DNA from: CAWGCA01 sp963820955
Lineage (GTDB): Bacteria > Pseudomonadota > Gammaproteobacteria > Chromatiales > Chromatiaceae
Direction of reading: 5' to 3'
NCBI GenBank assembly: GCA_963820955.1
Contig: CAWGCA010000037.1
Span: 78,506-142,505 of the forward strand
DNA length: 64,000 nucleotides
Shown here: piece by piece, positions 34,966-43,493 of the stretch
Numbering within the stretch: the first letter of the stretch is position 1
How the letters are laid out: every line of letters begins with the position of its first letter
Notes under the pieces: model-generated
The model's input: only the letters and a program-made list of their open reading frames with translations
The model's database searches: none
What the model was told of the DNA's origin: nothing
Program-made: the position numbers and the translations under genes

Positions 34966-37758
34966 ATCCTTCGGCTGATTCTGTCCGTCAAACATCTTTA
35001 GTATCTCCTCGGCAGATAGCGGCTTGCTGAAAAGGAAACCTTGCGCCAAATCACAGCTCTGTTCAGCCAGAAGTGCCAACTGCTCTTTTGTCTCCACCCC
35101 TTCAGCCACCACCTTCAAACCGAGACCATGCGCCATGGCAATGATCGCAGCGACCAGTTCCCGGTCAGCGATGTCCACTGTGATATCGTTAATAAAACTA
35201 CGGTCGATCTTGAGTGCATCAAAAGGGTAACTTCGCAGATAGCTCAGCGATGAGTAGCCGGTACCAAAATCGTCCATGGATATACCCACGCCCAAGTCGC
35301 TCAAGGCTGCCAGGGCATCATCAATATAGGAGTGACCGTCCAGCAGAACGCCTTCAGTGATCTCCAACTCCAGGGATTCGCCTGTGCCCCCGGATTGACT
35401 TATAGCGTCCGCTATAAATGTTACCAGGTTGGGATCACGGAACTGACGTGGAGATATATTAACCGCCACTGTAAATTTCTGATCGAATTTTTGCTTCCAC
35501 TCAGCGGCAAAACCAAGTGCTTCACGCAACACGAACTGCCCGATAGAAACGATCAGACCAGTTTGCTCGGCGATGGGAATAAACTCCACGGGAGGAATTT
35601 CACCCAGAGTCGGATTACGCCATCGCAGCAAGGCCTCGACACCGACTAGTTGGTTGCTACCTATAGCCAACTGGGGTTGGTAGCAGAGCCGAAACTCGCT
35701 GCGATCCAGTGCACCGTGAATCTGCTCTTCCAGGGCAAGCCGACGGGAAACCCCATGGTTCATGGTATCGGTAAAGTATGAATAGGTATTGCGCCCCTGA
35801 TCCTTCGAGTGATACATGGCGGAGTCGGCGTTACGCAATAGCACCGACGAACTATCTCCATCATCTGGATAGATCGTGATGCCGATGCTAGCGGTTAACA
35901 ACAGATCCCGTTCATCGATTCTAAACGCGTCCCTGAAGCCGTTAAGCAGATTTTCCGCCACTAAGCGGGCATCAGTGGTATCCCTGAGCTCACCCAGCAG
36001 CACGATAAATTCATCACCGCCAAAACGCCCCACAGTATCACCACTGCGCACCAAATTGCACAGACGTGCCGCTGCTTCGATGAGAAGCCTGTCACCGGTC
36101 TCATGACCCAGCGTGTCATTGATCTTCTTGAAATCATCCAGATCCAGGAACAAAACCCCGACCTTTTCTTCGTTACGACCTGCCTCGATTATCAGTTGAG
36201 ATAGCCGGTCAAGCGCGAGGAAACGATTTGGCAGATCGGTCAACCCATCAAAATGGGCCTGATATAGGATACGCTCCTCAGCTAGTTTGCGATCATGAAT
36301 GTCAATGACAATGCCCTGATAGTGGGTGATGTTTCCATCGACGTCCCGCTCAACCTTGGTTCGATCGTCGATCCAGCGAACCGCTCCATCTGAGGTGAGA
36401 ATGCGATACTCCTGTTGAAAGTGGACTGCGCCACTAGTGGAGTATTCCCGTACCTCGCGTGCGACTCGTTCCTGGTCATCAGGATGCACTATTGAGGCAA
36501 AGGGGATCTTGCCAGAGTAAAAATCTTCGGGCACATAACCAAACTGAGTTACATTGTCGGAGACCATTTCCACGGGCCAGCCGTCGACTGCGATCCACCG
36601 AAAGAGAACCACCGGACTGTTTTCGACAACCAGCTTGGCTTCTTTTAACGCCTTCTCCGCACTCCTACGCTCGGTGATATCCGTGAGTAACTGCACCATT
36701 CCTGCACTATTATCACCCACTTTTACCGGGGCCAACGAAGCTAGAAACCACCGATTCTTTTCCGGAAACGAAACGATCTTTTCTTTCATCGGCTTGCACT
36801 GATTGATGGCTTGGCACAGTTCGCATTCTTGTGGACTCACATGGGTAGGATGAAAAAACTGATGGATTGATTTATGAACGAGTTGCTGAGTGGTTTTTCC
36901 GCTACTTTTCTCAGCAGCTCTATTGACCTGTGAAATCATACCTTGGCTGTCTACAACAACAGCCGAATGGGGTATCGCATCGTAACAGCTCGAAGCCTGG
37001 GTCAATATACTAAACGGCTCATTCAATGTTGTCTGTACGATTGCCTGGTAGATCATCCAGAATGACAGGAACTTAAACAGATGCCCGATCACAAATGGAA
37101 CACCCTCGAAACTGGTATAGAGGGTGAAGAAAAGCTCAGCGAAAATGGATAAGAAAATAGATGTGAGTAAAAAGTAAAGTACTTTAGGCGCCAGCCATTG
37201 TCTTTGCAGGGTATAAACAAAGATCGAGATACCGAGCAGGACCATGATCAAATACTCGGCATTCACCTTAAATGAGGTCAACCCCTCTGGGGACAACATC
37301 ACCGGTTCTTTCAGCGTAAAGGACACCCAGGTTAATAGCAAAGCAAGACCAGCACCGGCGGAAAACATCAGCTTGGCGTCCAGTCTTCGTCTTAAAAATA
37401 GCGGCGCGGACAACAGCAACAACGCCTCCATAAAACGGGTACTGATCCAGAAATGGAGCGTTATCTCTGCATCAGTAGTGCCAAAAAACGGCATTCCCTC
37501 TACAGTAAAGGTATGCCAAGTGTCCAACACCGCAATCCAGAAATAGCCGATACCAAGGTAGAGAAGAAAATTATTGCGGGTAAAATGACGGGTATTCCAA
37601 ACAATGACCAGCATGAGAATACCCACCATCACGGAAAAAAGTTCCGCTAGTGTGTGAAACAGTAGAACCCCGTACTTCCAGCGAATAAATGAGAGACATA
37701 ACACCAGTAATAGAGGTGTCATGAGAGCTGCAAATCTAATCGACTTCCTATCGCTCAT
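34924..37758 (-). CDS. Membrane MASE-PAS-PAS-GGDEF-EAL cyclic-di-GMP protein
   Basis: A 944-residue sensor. Residues 1-245 form a multi-helix membrane sensory domain resembling MASE3. PAS domains follow at about 260-375 (with cysteines in ECELCQAINQCKP) and 385-500. The GGDEF domain (about 510-670) keeps FGGDEFIVLL, so diguanylate cyclase activity is plausible. The EAL domain (about 685-930) keeps EALLRW, DDFGTGYSSLSYL and KIDRSFI, so phosphodiesterase activity is also plausible. The last dozen codons appear to come from an integrase fragment fused at the 3' end. Confidence 0.9.
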   Translation of the reverse strand: MSDRKSIRFAALMTPLLLVLCLSFIRWKYGVLLFHTLAELFSVMVGILMLVIVWNTRHFTRNNFLLYLGIGYFWIAVLDTWHTFTVEGMPFFGTTDAEITLHFWISTRFMEALLLLSAPLFLRRRLDAKLMFSAGAGLALLLTWVSFTLKEPVMLSPEGLTSFKVNAEYLIMVLLGISIFVYTLQRQWLAPKVLYFLLTSIFLSIFAELFFTLYTSFEGVPFVIGHLFKFLSFWMIYQAIVQTTLNEPFSILTQASSCYDAIPHSAVVVDSQGMISQVNRAAEKSSGKTTQQLVHKSIHQFFHPTHVSPQECELCQAINQCKPMKEKIVSFPEKNRWFLASLAPVKVGDNSAGMVQLLTDITERRSAEKALKEAKLVVENSPVVLFRWIAVDGWPVEMVSDNVTQFGYVPEDFYSGKIPFASIVHPDDQERVAREVREYSTSGAVHFQQEYRILTSDGAVRWIDDRTKVERDVDGNITHYQGIVIDIHDRKLAEERILYQAHFDGLTDLPNRFLALDRLSQLIIEAGRNEEKVGVLFLDLDDFKKINDTLGHETGDRLLIEAAARLCNLVRSGDTVGRFGGDEFIVLLGELRDTTDARLVAENLLNGFRDAFRIDERDLLLTASIGITIYPDDGDSSSVLLRNADSAMYHSKDQGRNTYSYFTDTMNHGVSRRLALEEQIHGALDRSEFRLCYQPQLAIGSNQLVGVEALLRWRNPTLGEIPPVEFIPIAEQTGLIVSIGQFVLREALGFAAEWKQKFDQKFTVAVNISPRQFRDPNLVTFIADAISQSGGTGESLELEITEGVLLDGHSYIDDALAALSDLGVGISMDDFGTGYSSLSYLRSYPFDALKIDRSFINDITVDIADRELVAAIIAMAHGLGLKVVAEGVETKEQLALLAEQSCDLAQGFLFSKPLSAEEILKMFDGQNQPKDDADRFRPRRTTHP

Positions 37759-37906
37759 TATTTTTAGTCCATCCCATCATTCATTGTCGACTACTTTAAT
37801 CTGGAGCACTTCTCATCAGCAATGCTGGTTTGAACCATCAAGTATCTCCTCCGTCACAGGATAATATATGCAAATCGATTTCGATGCGCAGAAGTGGAAG
37901 CACGCC

Positions 37907-38950
37907 CTACCGGCCGAACAACTGACCCAGACGCTCGACCAGGTCTTCGGCGCGCAGGTGCGTGTAGCGCTTGAGCATCTGCATCGACTTGTGGCCGGAG
38001 ATGGCGGCGACCTCCTGGTCACCGAGGCCGCCCTCGATCAGGCGGGAGACAGCTTCATGGCGCAGGTCGTGGAAACGCAGCCCCTTGATGCCGGCCGTTT
38101 TCAGTGTGCGGTGCCAAGCCGGCCTGAACTCATAGGGTCGGCGAACACCATCGCGGACGGGTTCCCCCCAGAAGATCAGATCCGTATCCAAAGGACGTAT
38201 CGGGTTGCTCAGTGCAATGCGAAAAATATCCGCCGCATCGCGGGTAAGTGGCACGGTTCGAGCCGAGCCGTTCTTCGTCTCGCTCAGGTGCACGGTGCGT
38301 TTCTGCAGGTTCACCTGCCGGCGGGACAGTGATTTTATCTCGCCGGCCCGCATGCCGGTATAGAGGGCGATACGGGTAATCCAGCCGAGCATGGGATTGG
38401 AGTGTTGGTCGCAGGCCTTGAGCAGGACCTGCTCCTCATCCCCCTTTAGACGCCGATCACGTCCCTTGGCCGGTGTCGGTTTGCGGATATTGGCAACCGG
38501 GTTGTAGAACAGACCGACTCGCCATTCCTTGATGGCAATGGTGAACAGATGTGACAGCAGGGACAGTTCCAGTCGCACGATACTGGGTGACTTGTCGGCC
38601 TCCAGCCGCTCGTCACGGTACTTGGCAACCAGGTCCGATGTGATAGCAGCCAGGCTGTAGTCACCTAGACTGGCCTTCAGCGCTCTGGCCTTGTGCTTTT
38701 CAGCGCTGTGGGTGCTGGGTTTCTTGGTAGAAGATACCTCGCGAAGGTAACGGTCGAGGGTGTGCTTCAAAAGCAGGCGATCGGAGCCGGCGCGATCGAT
38801 ATAGACACCACGCATCATCTCATCCTCAGTGCGTCGCGCCCAGTCTGCAGCATCGCGTTTGGTACGGAAGGTCTTAATGTTGGTCGGCCAGCCGCGCTTG
38901 CGGATAACGGCCTTCCAGGTCGCTGAGGGAGTCTTTGAAATAGTCGCCAC
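37907..38950 (-). CDS. Tyrosine-type site-specific integrase
   Basis: A 347-residue integrase with an N-terminal arm-binding region, a SAM-like core-binding domain (about residues 60-155) and a catalytic domain. It keeps the active-site residues: Arg in LYTGMRAGEIKSL, His and Arg in RFHDLRHEAVSRL, His in ISGHKSMQ, and Tyr in LKRYTHL. It reads away from a tRNA-Phe 3' fragment 87 bp upstream of its start, the usual place for an integrase next to its attachment site. It belongs to a genomic island or prophage whose extent is unclear. Confidence 0.93.
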   Translation of the reverse strand: MATISKTPSATWKAVIRKRGWPTNIKTFRTKRDAADWARRTEDEMMRGVYIDRAGSDRLLLKHTLDRYLREVSSTKKPSTHSAEKHKARALKASLGDYSLAAITSDLVAKYRDERLEADKSPSIVRLELSLLSHLFTIAIKEWRVGLFYNPVANIRKPTPAKGRDRRLKGDEEQVLLKACDQHSNPMLGWITRIALYTGMRAGEIKSLSRRQVNLQKRTVHLSETKNGSARTVPLTRDAADIFRIALSNPIRPLDTDLIFWGEPVRDGVRRPYEFRPAWHRTLKTAGIKGLRFHDLRHEAVSRLIEGGLGDQEVAAISGHKSMQMLKRYTHLRAEDLVERLGQLFGR

Positions 38951-39036
38951 GACAGCCTCCGGAACAGGGGTGTTCCGTAATTTTACCCCGTGACACAGGG
39001 ATTAAAGGCTAAAAACGATTATCTTATTGATTTATA

Positions 39037-39081
39037 TGGTGGCCAGGGACAGAATCGAACTGCCGACACGGGGTTTTTCAG
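39037..39081 (-). other. Attachment-site core: 3' half of tRNA-Phe
   Basis: The minus strand reads, from the anticodon loop CTGAAAA (GAA anticodon) through ACCCC, GTGTC, the T arm GGCAG-TTCGATT-CTGTC and CCTGGCC-ACCA. This is tRNA-Phe from position 32 to the CCA end. The 5' half is absent, so it is not a working tRNA. Such fragments are left by integrases that recombine in the anticodon loop. Confidence 0.8.
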
Positions 39082-39085
39082 AGCC

Positions 39086-39212
39086 GGACGGTTTTTTATG
39101 GTCCCTTTATTTTCAACAACTTATGCACACCAGCCCTGCGCTAAGTTGCCACAAGTGGACAGGAGTGGACACGAGATGACAGTAGTTGGTCACGATATGG
39201 TCACACCGCTAT
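39086..39212. repeat. Integrative-element terminal repeat, copy 1
   Basis: This stretch recurs at 49796-49914 with few changes. It contains phased short repeats: GTGGACA twice, ATGACA, then TGGTCAC twice, about 10-11 bases apart. That pattern resembles integrase arm-type binding sites at the end of an integrated element. Confidence 0.7.
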
Positions 39213-39291
39213 TATAAGCCTGCCGTACCTCCCATGTACCCGCGGAAACCGCATGAAGCCGGAAATTCGGCCGGCCTACACCTCCCATCCT

Positions 39292-39798
39292 TTAGTCATC
39301 CTCCCTCGCAAGCCGAGCGATTTCTTCGGTTAACCCTGCAGACATCCGATATCCGGCCTGTTCCAGATTCTTCAAAATGGGCATAACCGCATCGATAAGA
39401 CCACGTTTTTTTGCCGCCAACAAGACACCTGCAATGCCTACCACTGACACACCCCGGCGGTTGGCAATAGCCCGCCCCTTTCGTTCATCAATCAACAGGA
39501 ACTTGCAATTCACTTCCTCGGCCAACAGGATCGCCTCCGCCTCGCCAGGGTCAAGAACGAGCATGAGTTCGGATAAGGCATGGACCGAACCGGCTGAAGG
39601 TTCCTGAACATGCAACCACCCCTGGTCCAAGGCTTCTGCCGATTCCCTCGCACCGGGGCGCCCCGATTCCAGATGAAACTCATTATGAACCGCTGGAGGG
39701 ATCAAAATGTCCTGGTACAGGTCGTGAAGCAGCGTGAGGTACCCCGCTCTACCTAAGGCAATAAGCGGCCCGGTATCAGCAACGACGATCCCTGTCAC
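39292..39798 (-). CDS. PIN-domain toxin (DUF3368)
   Basis: A 168-residue protein of the DUF3368 branch of PIN nucleases. It shows IVVADTGPLIALGRAGYL with the first catalytic Asp, LDPGEAEAILLAEE with the middle acidic residues, and LLIDERKGRAIANRRG with the last Asp. It overlaps the upstream antitoxin gene by four bases. It should act as an RNase when free of the antitoxin. Confidence 0.88.
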   Translation of the reverse strand: MTGIVVADTGPLIALGRAGYLTLLHDLYQDILIPPAVHNEFHLESGRPGARESAEALDQGWLHVQEPSAGSVHALSELMLVLDPGEAEAILLAEEVNCKFLLIDERKGRAIANRRGVSVVGIAGVLLAAKKRGLIDAVMPILKNLEQAGYRMSAGLTEEIARLAREDD

Positions 39799-40127
39799 AA
39801 GGCAGCCGTCATCTCTTCTTCCAATTCCTCAGGGGGGTAGTCCACGGCAGGAATACCCACTTCTCCAAGAAGTTCAATAAACGCTTCAAGGGTTAGTCCA
39901 GCCATTTTTGCAGATTGGGCCAAAGTAAGCTGATGAGATTTAAAAAGATGCAGTGCCATTGCCCGGTGAACACCCTGGCTGATCAGGTGCTCGTCGAACG
40001 GGACGGCAAGGATTGCTGGCTTTCCATGTTTCGTGATCAACGAAATCTGCCCGGCCTCGGCATCCCTCAGAAGTTCGCCAGACTTATTGCGAAGATCCCG
40101 GACAGAAAAGACATCAATCTGCTTCAT
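39795..40127 (-). CDS. Fused Phd/YefM-UPF0175 antitoxin
   Basis: A 110-residue protein in two parts. Residues 1-50 resemble Phd/YefM (FSVRDLRNKSGELLRDAEAG, then TKHGKPAILAVPFDE). Residues 50-110 resemble UPF0175 (HRAMALHLFKSHQLTLAQSA, AGLTLEAFIELLGEVGIP). Each family is usually a complete antitoxin on its own. It precedes and overlaps the DUF3368 PIN gene. The start is set by AGAGGC before the ATG at 40127. Confidence 0.8.
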   Translation of the reverse strand: MKQIDVFSVRDLRNKSGELLRDAEAGQISLITKHGKPAILAVPFDEHLISQGVHRAMALHLFKSHQLTLAQSAKMAGLTLEAFIELLGEVGIPAVDYPPEELEEEMTAAL

Positions 40128-40138
40128 GACTTTGCCTC

Positions 40139-40200
40139 TATATTTGTGCCTACATAGTGTAGCACTAAATTCCGATACTGAATTCATCTGAGATTGCTCA
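40139..40200 (-). promoter_or_regulatory. Promoter region of the Phd-UPF0175 module with imperfect palindrome
   Basis: GTGCCTACATAGTGTAGCAC (about 40147-40166) is an imperfect inverted repeat just before the antitoxin gene and is a likely autoregulatory operator. The surrounding 60 bases recur at 42145-42205 without the genes. Confidence 0.55.
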
Positions 40201-40322
40201 AAACGCTTCTGACTAAGAATTTCAAGCACGCACTGGCACCGTTACCAGAAATACGAATGAAGCCCAAGTAATAGATTTTAAAAGTGGATTAGTTTTGAAG
40301 AGCGGCAGGGTAAGTTCAGAGG

Positions 40323-41057
40323 TCAGTCATTCAGCAACAGGTCTTTCGCCAGGTTGATGCGGGTGGCCAGCCAGGCGGAGCCGCCCCGGTCCGGGTGCAG
40401 TCTCTGCACCAAGCGGCGGTGGGCGGCGATGATGGCTTCCCGGTCGGCACCGGCCTCCAGGCCAAGGATCTCGTAGGCCTCCGACCGGGTCATTGCGCCC
40501 GGTGAGCTGGATTCCGGTTGGGGGCGGGCACCGGCCTGCTCTCGCCACTCCGTGCCCCGTTCCCGGTCCAGGTATGCCTGCAGCAGACTCGCGGACTTTT
40601 CGTCCGTTGCGCATTCCCGCAGCAGATCCAGTAATTGCTCCAGGTCCAGTTGTGCCAGTTCCCGGTCCTTGAAGCGGCCTTGCAGTACCGTCCCGCTCAT
40701 GGCTCCGCTGTCGTGGTCCAGGCGCATGTGCAGAAACTGGGTGCGCACCTGGGAAAATTGTCCGCCGCTGGGTCCGCCGGAGGAGCTGTTCTGCTGGAAC
40801 ATGGCGCGCAGACGCTGCAGCAGGGGCAGCAGTTGCAGCAGCCGGAACAGGCGCTGCACGAAGGGGGCGGCAACACCCAGCAGGGCGAACAGCCAGTGCA
40901 GGCGGCCGGTGGCGGCGAGCAGGACCAGCAGCCCACCGCCCAGCCATATCAGGGCCTGGCGCAGCTTGCGCGCCACCTGTTCCGGCGGGGTGTGCATGAA
41001 CCACCAGAGGAAGATCAGGGCCAGTCCCAGGGCGGCAAGCAAGGGGAACAACCGCAT
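40323..41057 (-). CDS. Membrane-anchored J-domain protein
   Basis: A 244-residue protein with two N-terminal hydrophobic segments (LFPLLAALGLALIFLWW; ALIWLGGGLLVLLAA). A central region (about residues 95-165) resembles the TerB-like, acidic middle of such proteins, and the C-terminal J domain (about 190-244) carries LHPDRGG with the HPD motif that stimulates DnaK ATPase. The J domain should face the cytoplasm. The ATG stands two bases after the stop of the VWA-like gene, so the two form an operon. Confidence 0.87.
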   Translation of the reverse strand: MRLFPLLAALGLALIFLWWFMHTPPEQVARKLRQALIWLGGGLLVLLAATGRLHWLFALLGVAAPFVQRLFRLLQLLPLLQRLRAMFQQNSSSGGPSGGQFSQVRTQFLHMRLDHDSGAMSGTVLQGRFKDRELAQLDLEQLLDLLRECATDEKSASLLQAYLDRERGTEWREQAGARPQPESSSPGAMTRSEAYEILGLEAGADREAIIAAHRRLVQRLHPDRGGSAWLATRINLAKDLLLND

Positions 41058-41059
41058 GG

Positions 41060-41770
41060 CTATTTGTTCAGCTGACCGGTTAGCAGAGGCACATCTCCAC
41101 CGCGTTTACGGCTGAACTCCTCCAGGGCCCGGTGGCCGCCGGCTGCATACACCGCTACGGCGCTGAGCAGGTCGCGCAACTGCTGGGCGCTTCCGGTGTC
41201 GAAGCGGCAGTGGGCGCCGCCGCTGAGGCGGGCGATCTGGGCGAAGGCCTTGGTGGCGGTGCGATCGTGGCCCTCCTGGAACAGGAAGGCAGGGGTGCCC
41301 AGGATGCCCAGTTCGCCGGCGATGCGGCACAAGCGGTCCACGTCTTCCTCCATGCAGTCGCCCACGAACACCAGGGCGTTCACCTTGTCGCGGCGCGTCT
41401 CGGTGACGGCGTGTCCCAGTACCTTGCCGATCTGGGTGCTGCCCCCCAGGCAGTGCGCCCCGGTCATGTGGCGCAGCAAGGTATCGGTGTCGTGGGTCCA
41501 GGGATCGGCATGAAACTCCCCGAAGCCACGATACCAGCAAAGCTGTATCTCCAACCCGCCCAGGGCGGCGGTTTCGCGGAACATCTCGCCCTGCAAGCTG
41601 CAGGCCCGGTCCCAGGTTGGTTCCCGGCTGGCGGTGGCGTCCATGGCAAAGATCAACCGTCCTGGTCGCTCGTCGCCTTTGCGAACTGGCATGATTGCTG
41701 CTTTGCGCAGGAAGGCGTCCACCTCCGAGCGGCTGGATCGGGACGGCAGATGTTTCTTGTTTTCAGTCAT
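41060..41770 (-). CDS. VWA-like protein paired with the J-domain gene
   Basis: A 236-residue protein without a signal peptide. RLIFAMDATASREPTWD is a MIDAS-like start (D-x-T-x-S), and GGSTQIGKVL and ALVFVGDCMEEDVD supply later metal-site segments, as in von Willebrand factor A domains. The pair with a J-domain membrane protein suggests a chaperone-linked assembly or quality-control function. That link is inference. The ATG at 41770 is chosen because upstream residues are not family-like. Confidence 0.8.
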   Translation of the reverse strand: MTENKKHLPSRSSRSEVDAFLRKAAIMPVRKGDERPGRLIFAMDATASREPTWDRACSLQGEMFRETAALGGLEIQLCWYRGFGEFHADPWTHDTDTLLRHMTGAHCLGGSTQIGKVLGHAVTETRRDKVNALVFVGDCMEEDVDRLCRIAGELGILGTPAFLFQEGHDRTATKAFAQIARLSGGAHCRFDTGSAQQLRDLLSAVAVYAAGGHRALEEFSRKRGGDVPLLTGQLNK

Positions 41771-42144
41771 GGGTCGAGATTTTAGCACTGGTGTTCCCGG
41801 CAGGAGGCGTTTTGGAGGTAGAGAGGCCCTAATCGTGAACCTTGGGCTCTTCAACTTGCCTGTGACCTTGTTTCCTTGTTTTTTTACAAAGGCTTGCGGC
41901 GCAGAAATTGGGCCTTTCTCGTAAGAAAAAAATATCTTGCTCTTTCATGAGGTCAATCCGAAGCTTTCAAGGCCCGCCCAATCCTTGATCAGTGCAAGAA
42001 TAGAGCGAGCAGGCTATGTGCTCCGAATACGACAAGCACTTCACCCTTGCCCGAGAAAACCCAGAACCAGTGGGATGTCTCACTACCCTCAATCCAACGA
42101 ACCATGTTGTCGCAGAAGACGACGAAGAAGAGCATGGCCGCGAT

Positions 42145-42205
42145 TATATTTGTGCCTACATAATGTAGCACAAAATACCGATGTTGAATTCACCAGAGAA
42201 TGCTG
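42145..42205. repeat. Isolated copy of the Phd-UPF0175 promoter region
   Basis: TTATATTTGTGCCTACATAA and ATGTAGCACAAAATACCGAT repeat the sequence at 40139-40200 with few changes. No antitoxin gene follows. It ends at a solo IS end (GCTGGTCCACCA). Confidence 0.7.
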
Positions 42206-42225
42206 TGCTGGTCCACCACCGGGCA

Positions 42226-42251
42226 TAAAAAAAGCCCGGCCGAAGCCGGGC
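42226..42251 (-). terminator. Rho-independent terminator of the NiSOD gene
   Basis: On the minus strand AGCCCGGCTTCGGCCGGGCT is followed by TTTTTTT. It lies 20 bp after the NiSOD stop codon. Confidence 0.9.
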
Positions 42252-42270
42252 TGTGGCTAGCGCCGCAGGC

Positions 42271-42738
42271 TCAATGATTGTGTTCGGGGTAGTAGGGCGC
42301 CAAGGCCTCGATTGCTTTGGCCAGTTCCATGGCGTATTTACCATCGGCGTTCTGCTTTGCCTGCATCGCGACGACAATGACCGTGTGATGTTTCACCAGT
42401 CGTTCGGTGTAGTCCTCCTGGCTGGCTTTGACCCGCTGGGTCAGGAAGTAGTCGCTGATGGTGGCGATGATCTTCTGGGCGTGTGACTCCTTGTTCATCA
42501 CCCAACGGGTTGCCTGATTGATCGACTGCGCATCCGTCTTGCCCGCGAGCTCGCCCATCATTTTGGTTGCCTTCGCCACGGTGGCGGCATCTTCCAACAT
42601 CGATTGTACTCGGGCGTGGTCGTCATAGATGCCGCAGGGTACCTGGCAGTGGGCGAATGCCTGCTGGGTGGTGATCAAGCTGCTGGCCAGCAGAAGCAGG
42701 GTGCCGAGCAGCAAGCTGGTTGGTTTGGAAATTTTCAT
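42271..42738 (-). CDS. sodN: Nickel superoxide dismutase with a Sec-type signal peptide
   Basis: A 155-residue protein. Residues 1-29 form a signal peptide (LLLGTLLLLASSLITTQQAFA), and cleavage after AFA would expose His30 as residue 1 of the Ni hook, HCQVPCGIYDD. His1, Cys2 and Cys6 of mature NiSOD are all kept; Asp3 of Streptomyces NiSOD is Gln here. The four-helix bundle follows. NiSODs with cytoplasmic propeptides need the protease SodX; here signal peptidase could do that job, placing the enzyme in the periplasm. SD AGAAGGA precedes the ATG. Confidence 0.92.
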   Translation of the reverse strand: MKISKPTSLLLGTLLLLASSLITTQQAFAHCQVPCGIYDDHARVQSMLEDAATVAKATKMMGELAGKTDAQSINQATRWVMNKESHAQKIIATISDYFLTQRVKASQEDYTERLVKHHTVIVVAMQAKQNADGKYAMELAKAIEALAPYYPEHNH

Positions 42739-43490
42739 GGGATCCTTCTGGGTCGTTTCATTGGTGTTTAGGAAGCATAAATGCTCTTTTCCCCCAAGTC
42801 GATAGATAGTCTCATCCACTATGAAGTGAGCCTGAAGGGAGGGCGTATTTCAACGTGAAATGAGCCTGAAGTGACCTGATTCTGTCCATGATGGAGGAAT
42901 GAAAACCATCATGAACGATTCTCACATTGAAACACTCGAACAGGTTCGCCAGTTTCTGGCTGGCATGGCGGTCATGAAGATAACAATCCCCGATTTACTT
43001 TGCATAATGAGTTAATATTCATAAGGATCTTTGAACTAAGCCGCGTCCTGCGTCCGCGGCGGTGAGTTTTATCCGCGCCACCGTGCCAATCAGCACGGTT
43101 TAGACGAAGTTCCCAGTTTTCCCTATTCACCTTCACTGTTCAGCGAACACGAGCCGCTGGTAGGGAATCCCCTTGCCGGTTCTCTCGGCAGGTTCGAAGT
43201 TTTTATCTAATCCTTGTCTCCGCTGAAATCCGCAACGATAAGGCAAAAGAGCAGAAAGTCTGAAACGTGAAATCGGCGCCGGTTGGCACCATTAGAGCGA
43301 TCTTCAGGTGGCGCCTTTAGGCCGATCCTGAAGTGGCGCCATTAAGGCGATCCCGGAATGGCTCCATAGTGGTGATCATTAACTCCATGGTCATTATCCG
43401 CTATGAACGATGCCATGCACCCGCTAAATGGCTTTTTCTTAACCGACAGCTTAGAGATATATTTCCATGGTTTTTGGTACCCGCAAAACT
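42739..43490. other. Intergenic stretch with IS fragments
   Basis: About 750 bp without an intact gene. At about 42912-42978 the plus strand reads NDSHIETLEQVRQFLAGMAV, like the start of a transposase of the ISNCY/integrase type. The 25-bp tandem repeats at 43284-43383 follow. The rest is featureless. Confidence 0.5.
43284..43383. repeat. Four tandem 25-bp repeats
   Basis: Units starting TGGCACC, TGGCGCC, TGGCGCC and TGGCTCC at 43284, 43309, 43334 and 43359 are exactly 25 bases apart, each with a GGCGATC-like middle. Multiple spaced terminal repeats like this are common at the ends of IS21-family elements, but no transposase adjoins them. Confidence 0.7.
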
Positions 43491-43493
43491 GAT

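Noticed and set aside
38990..39217. A 75-codon plus-strand frame beginning MTQGLKAKNDYLIDLYGGQG
   Set aside because: Its NRTADTGFF part is the well-known false peptide made by reading the complement of a tRNA gene; here it covers the tRNA-Phe fragment and the element terminus.
41989..42171. A 60-codon minus-strand hydrophobic frame
   Set aside because: It overlaps the copied promoter repeat and has no ribosome binding site; hydrophobicity alone is not enough.
43284..43383. Possible CRISPR array
   Set aside because: The units are adjacent without unique spacers, only 25 bases in period and imperfect; no cas genes are in the window.
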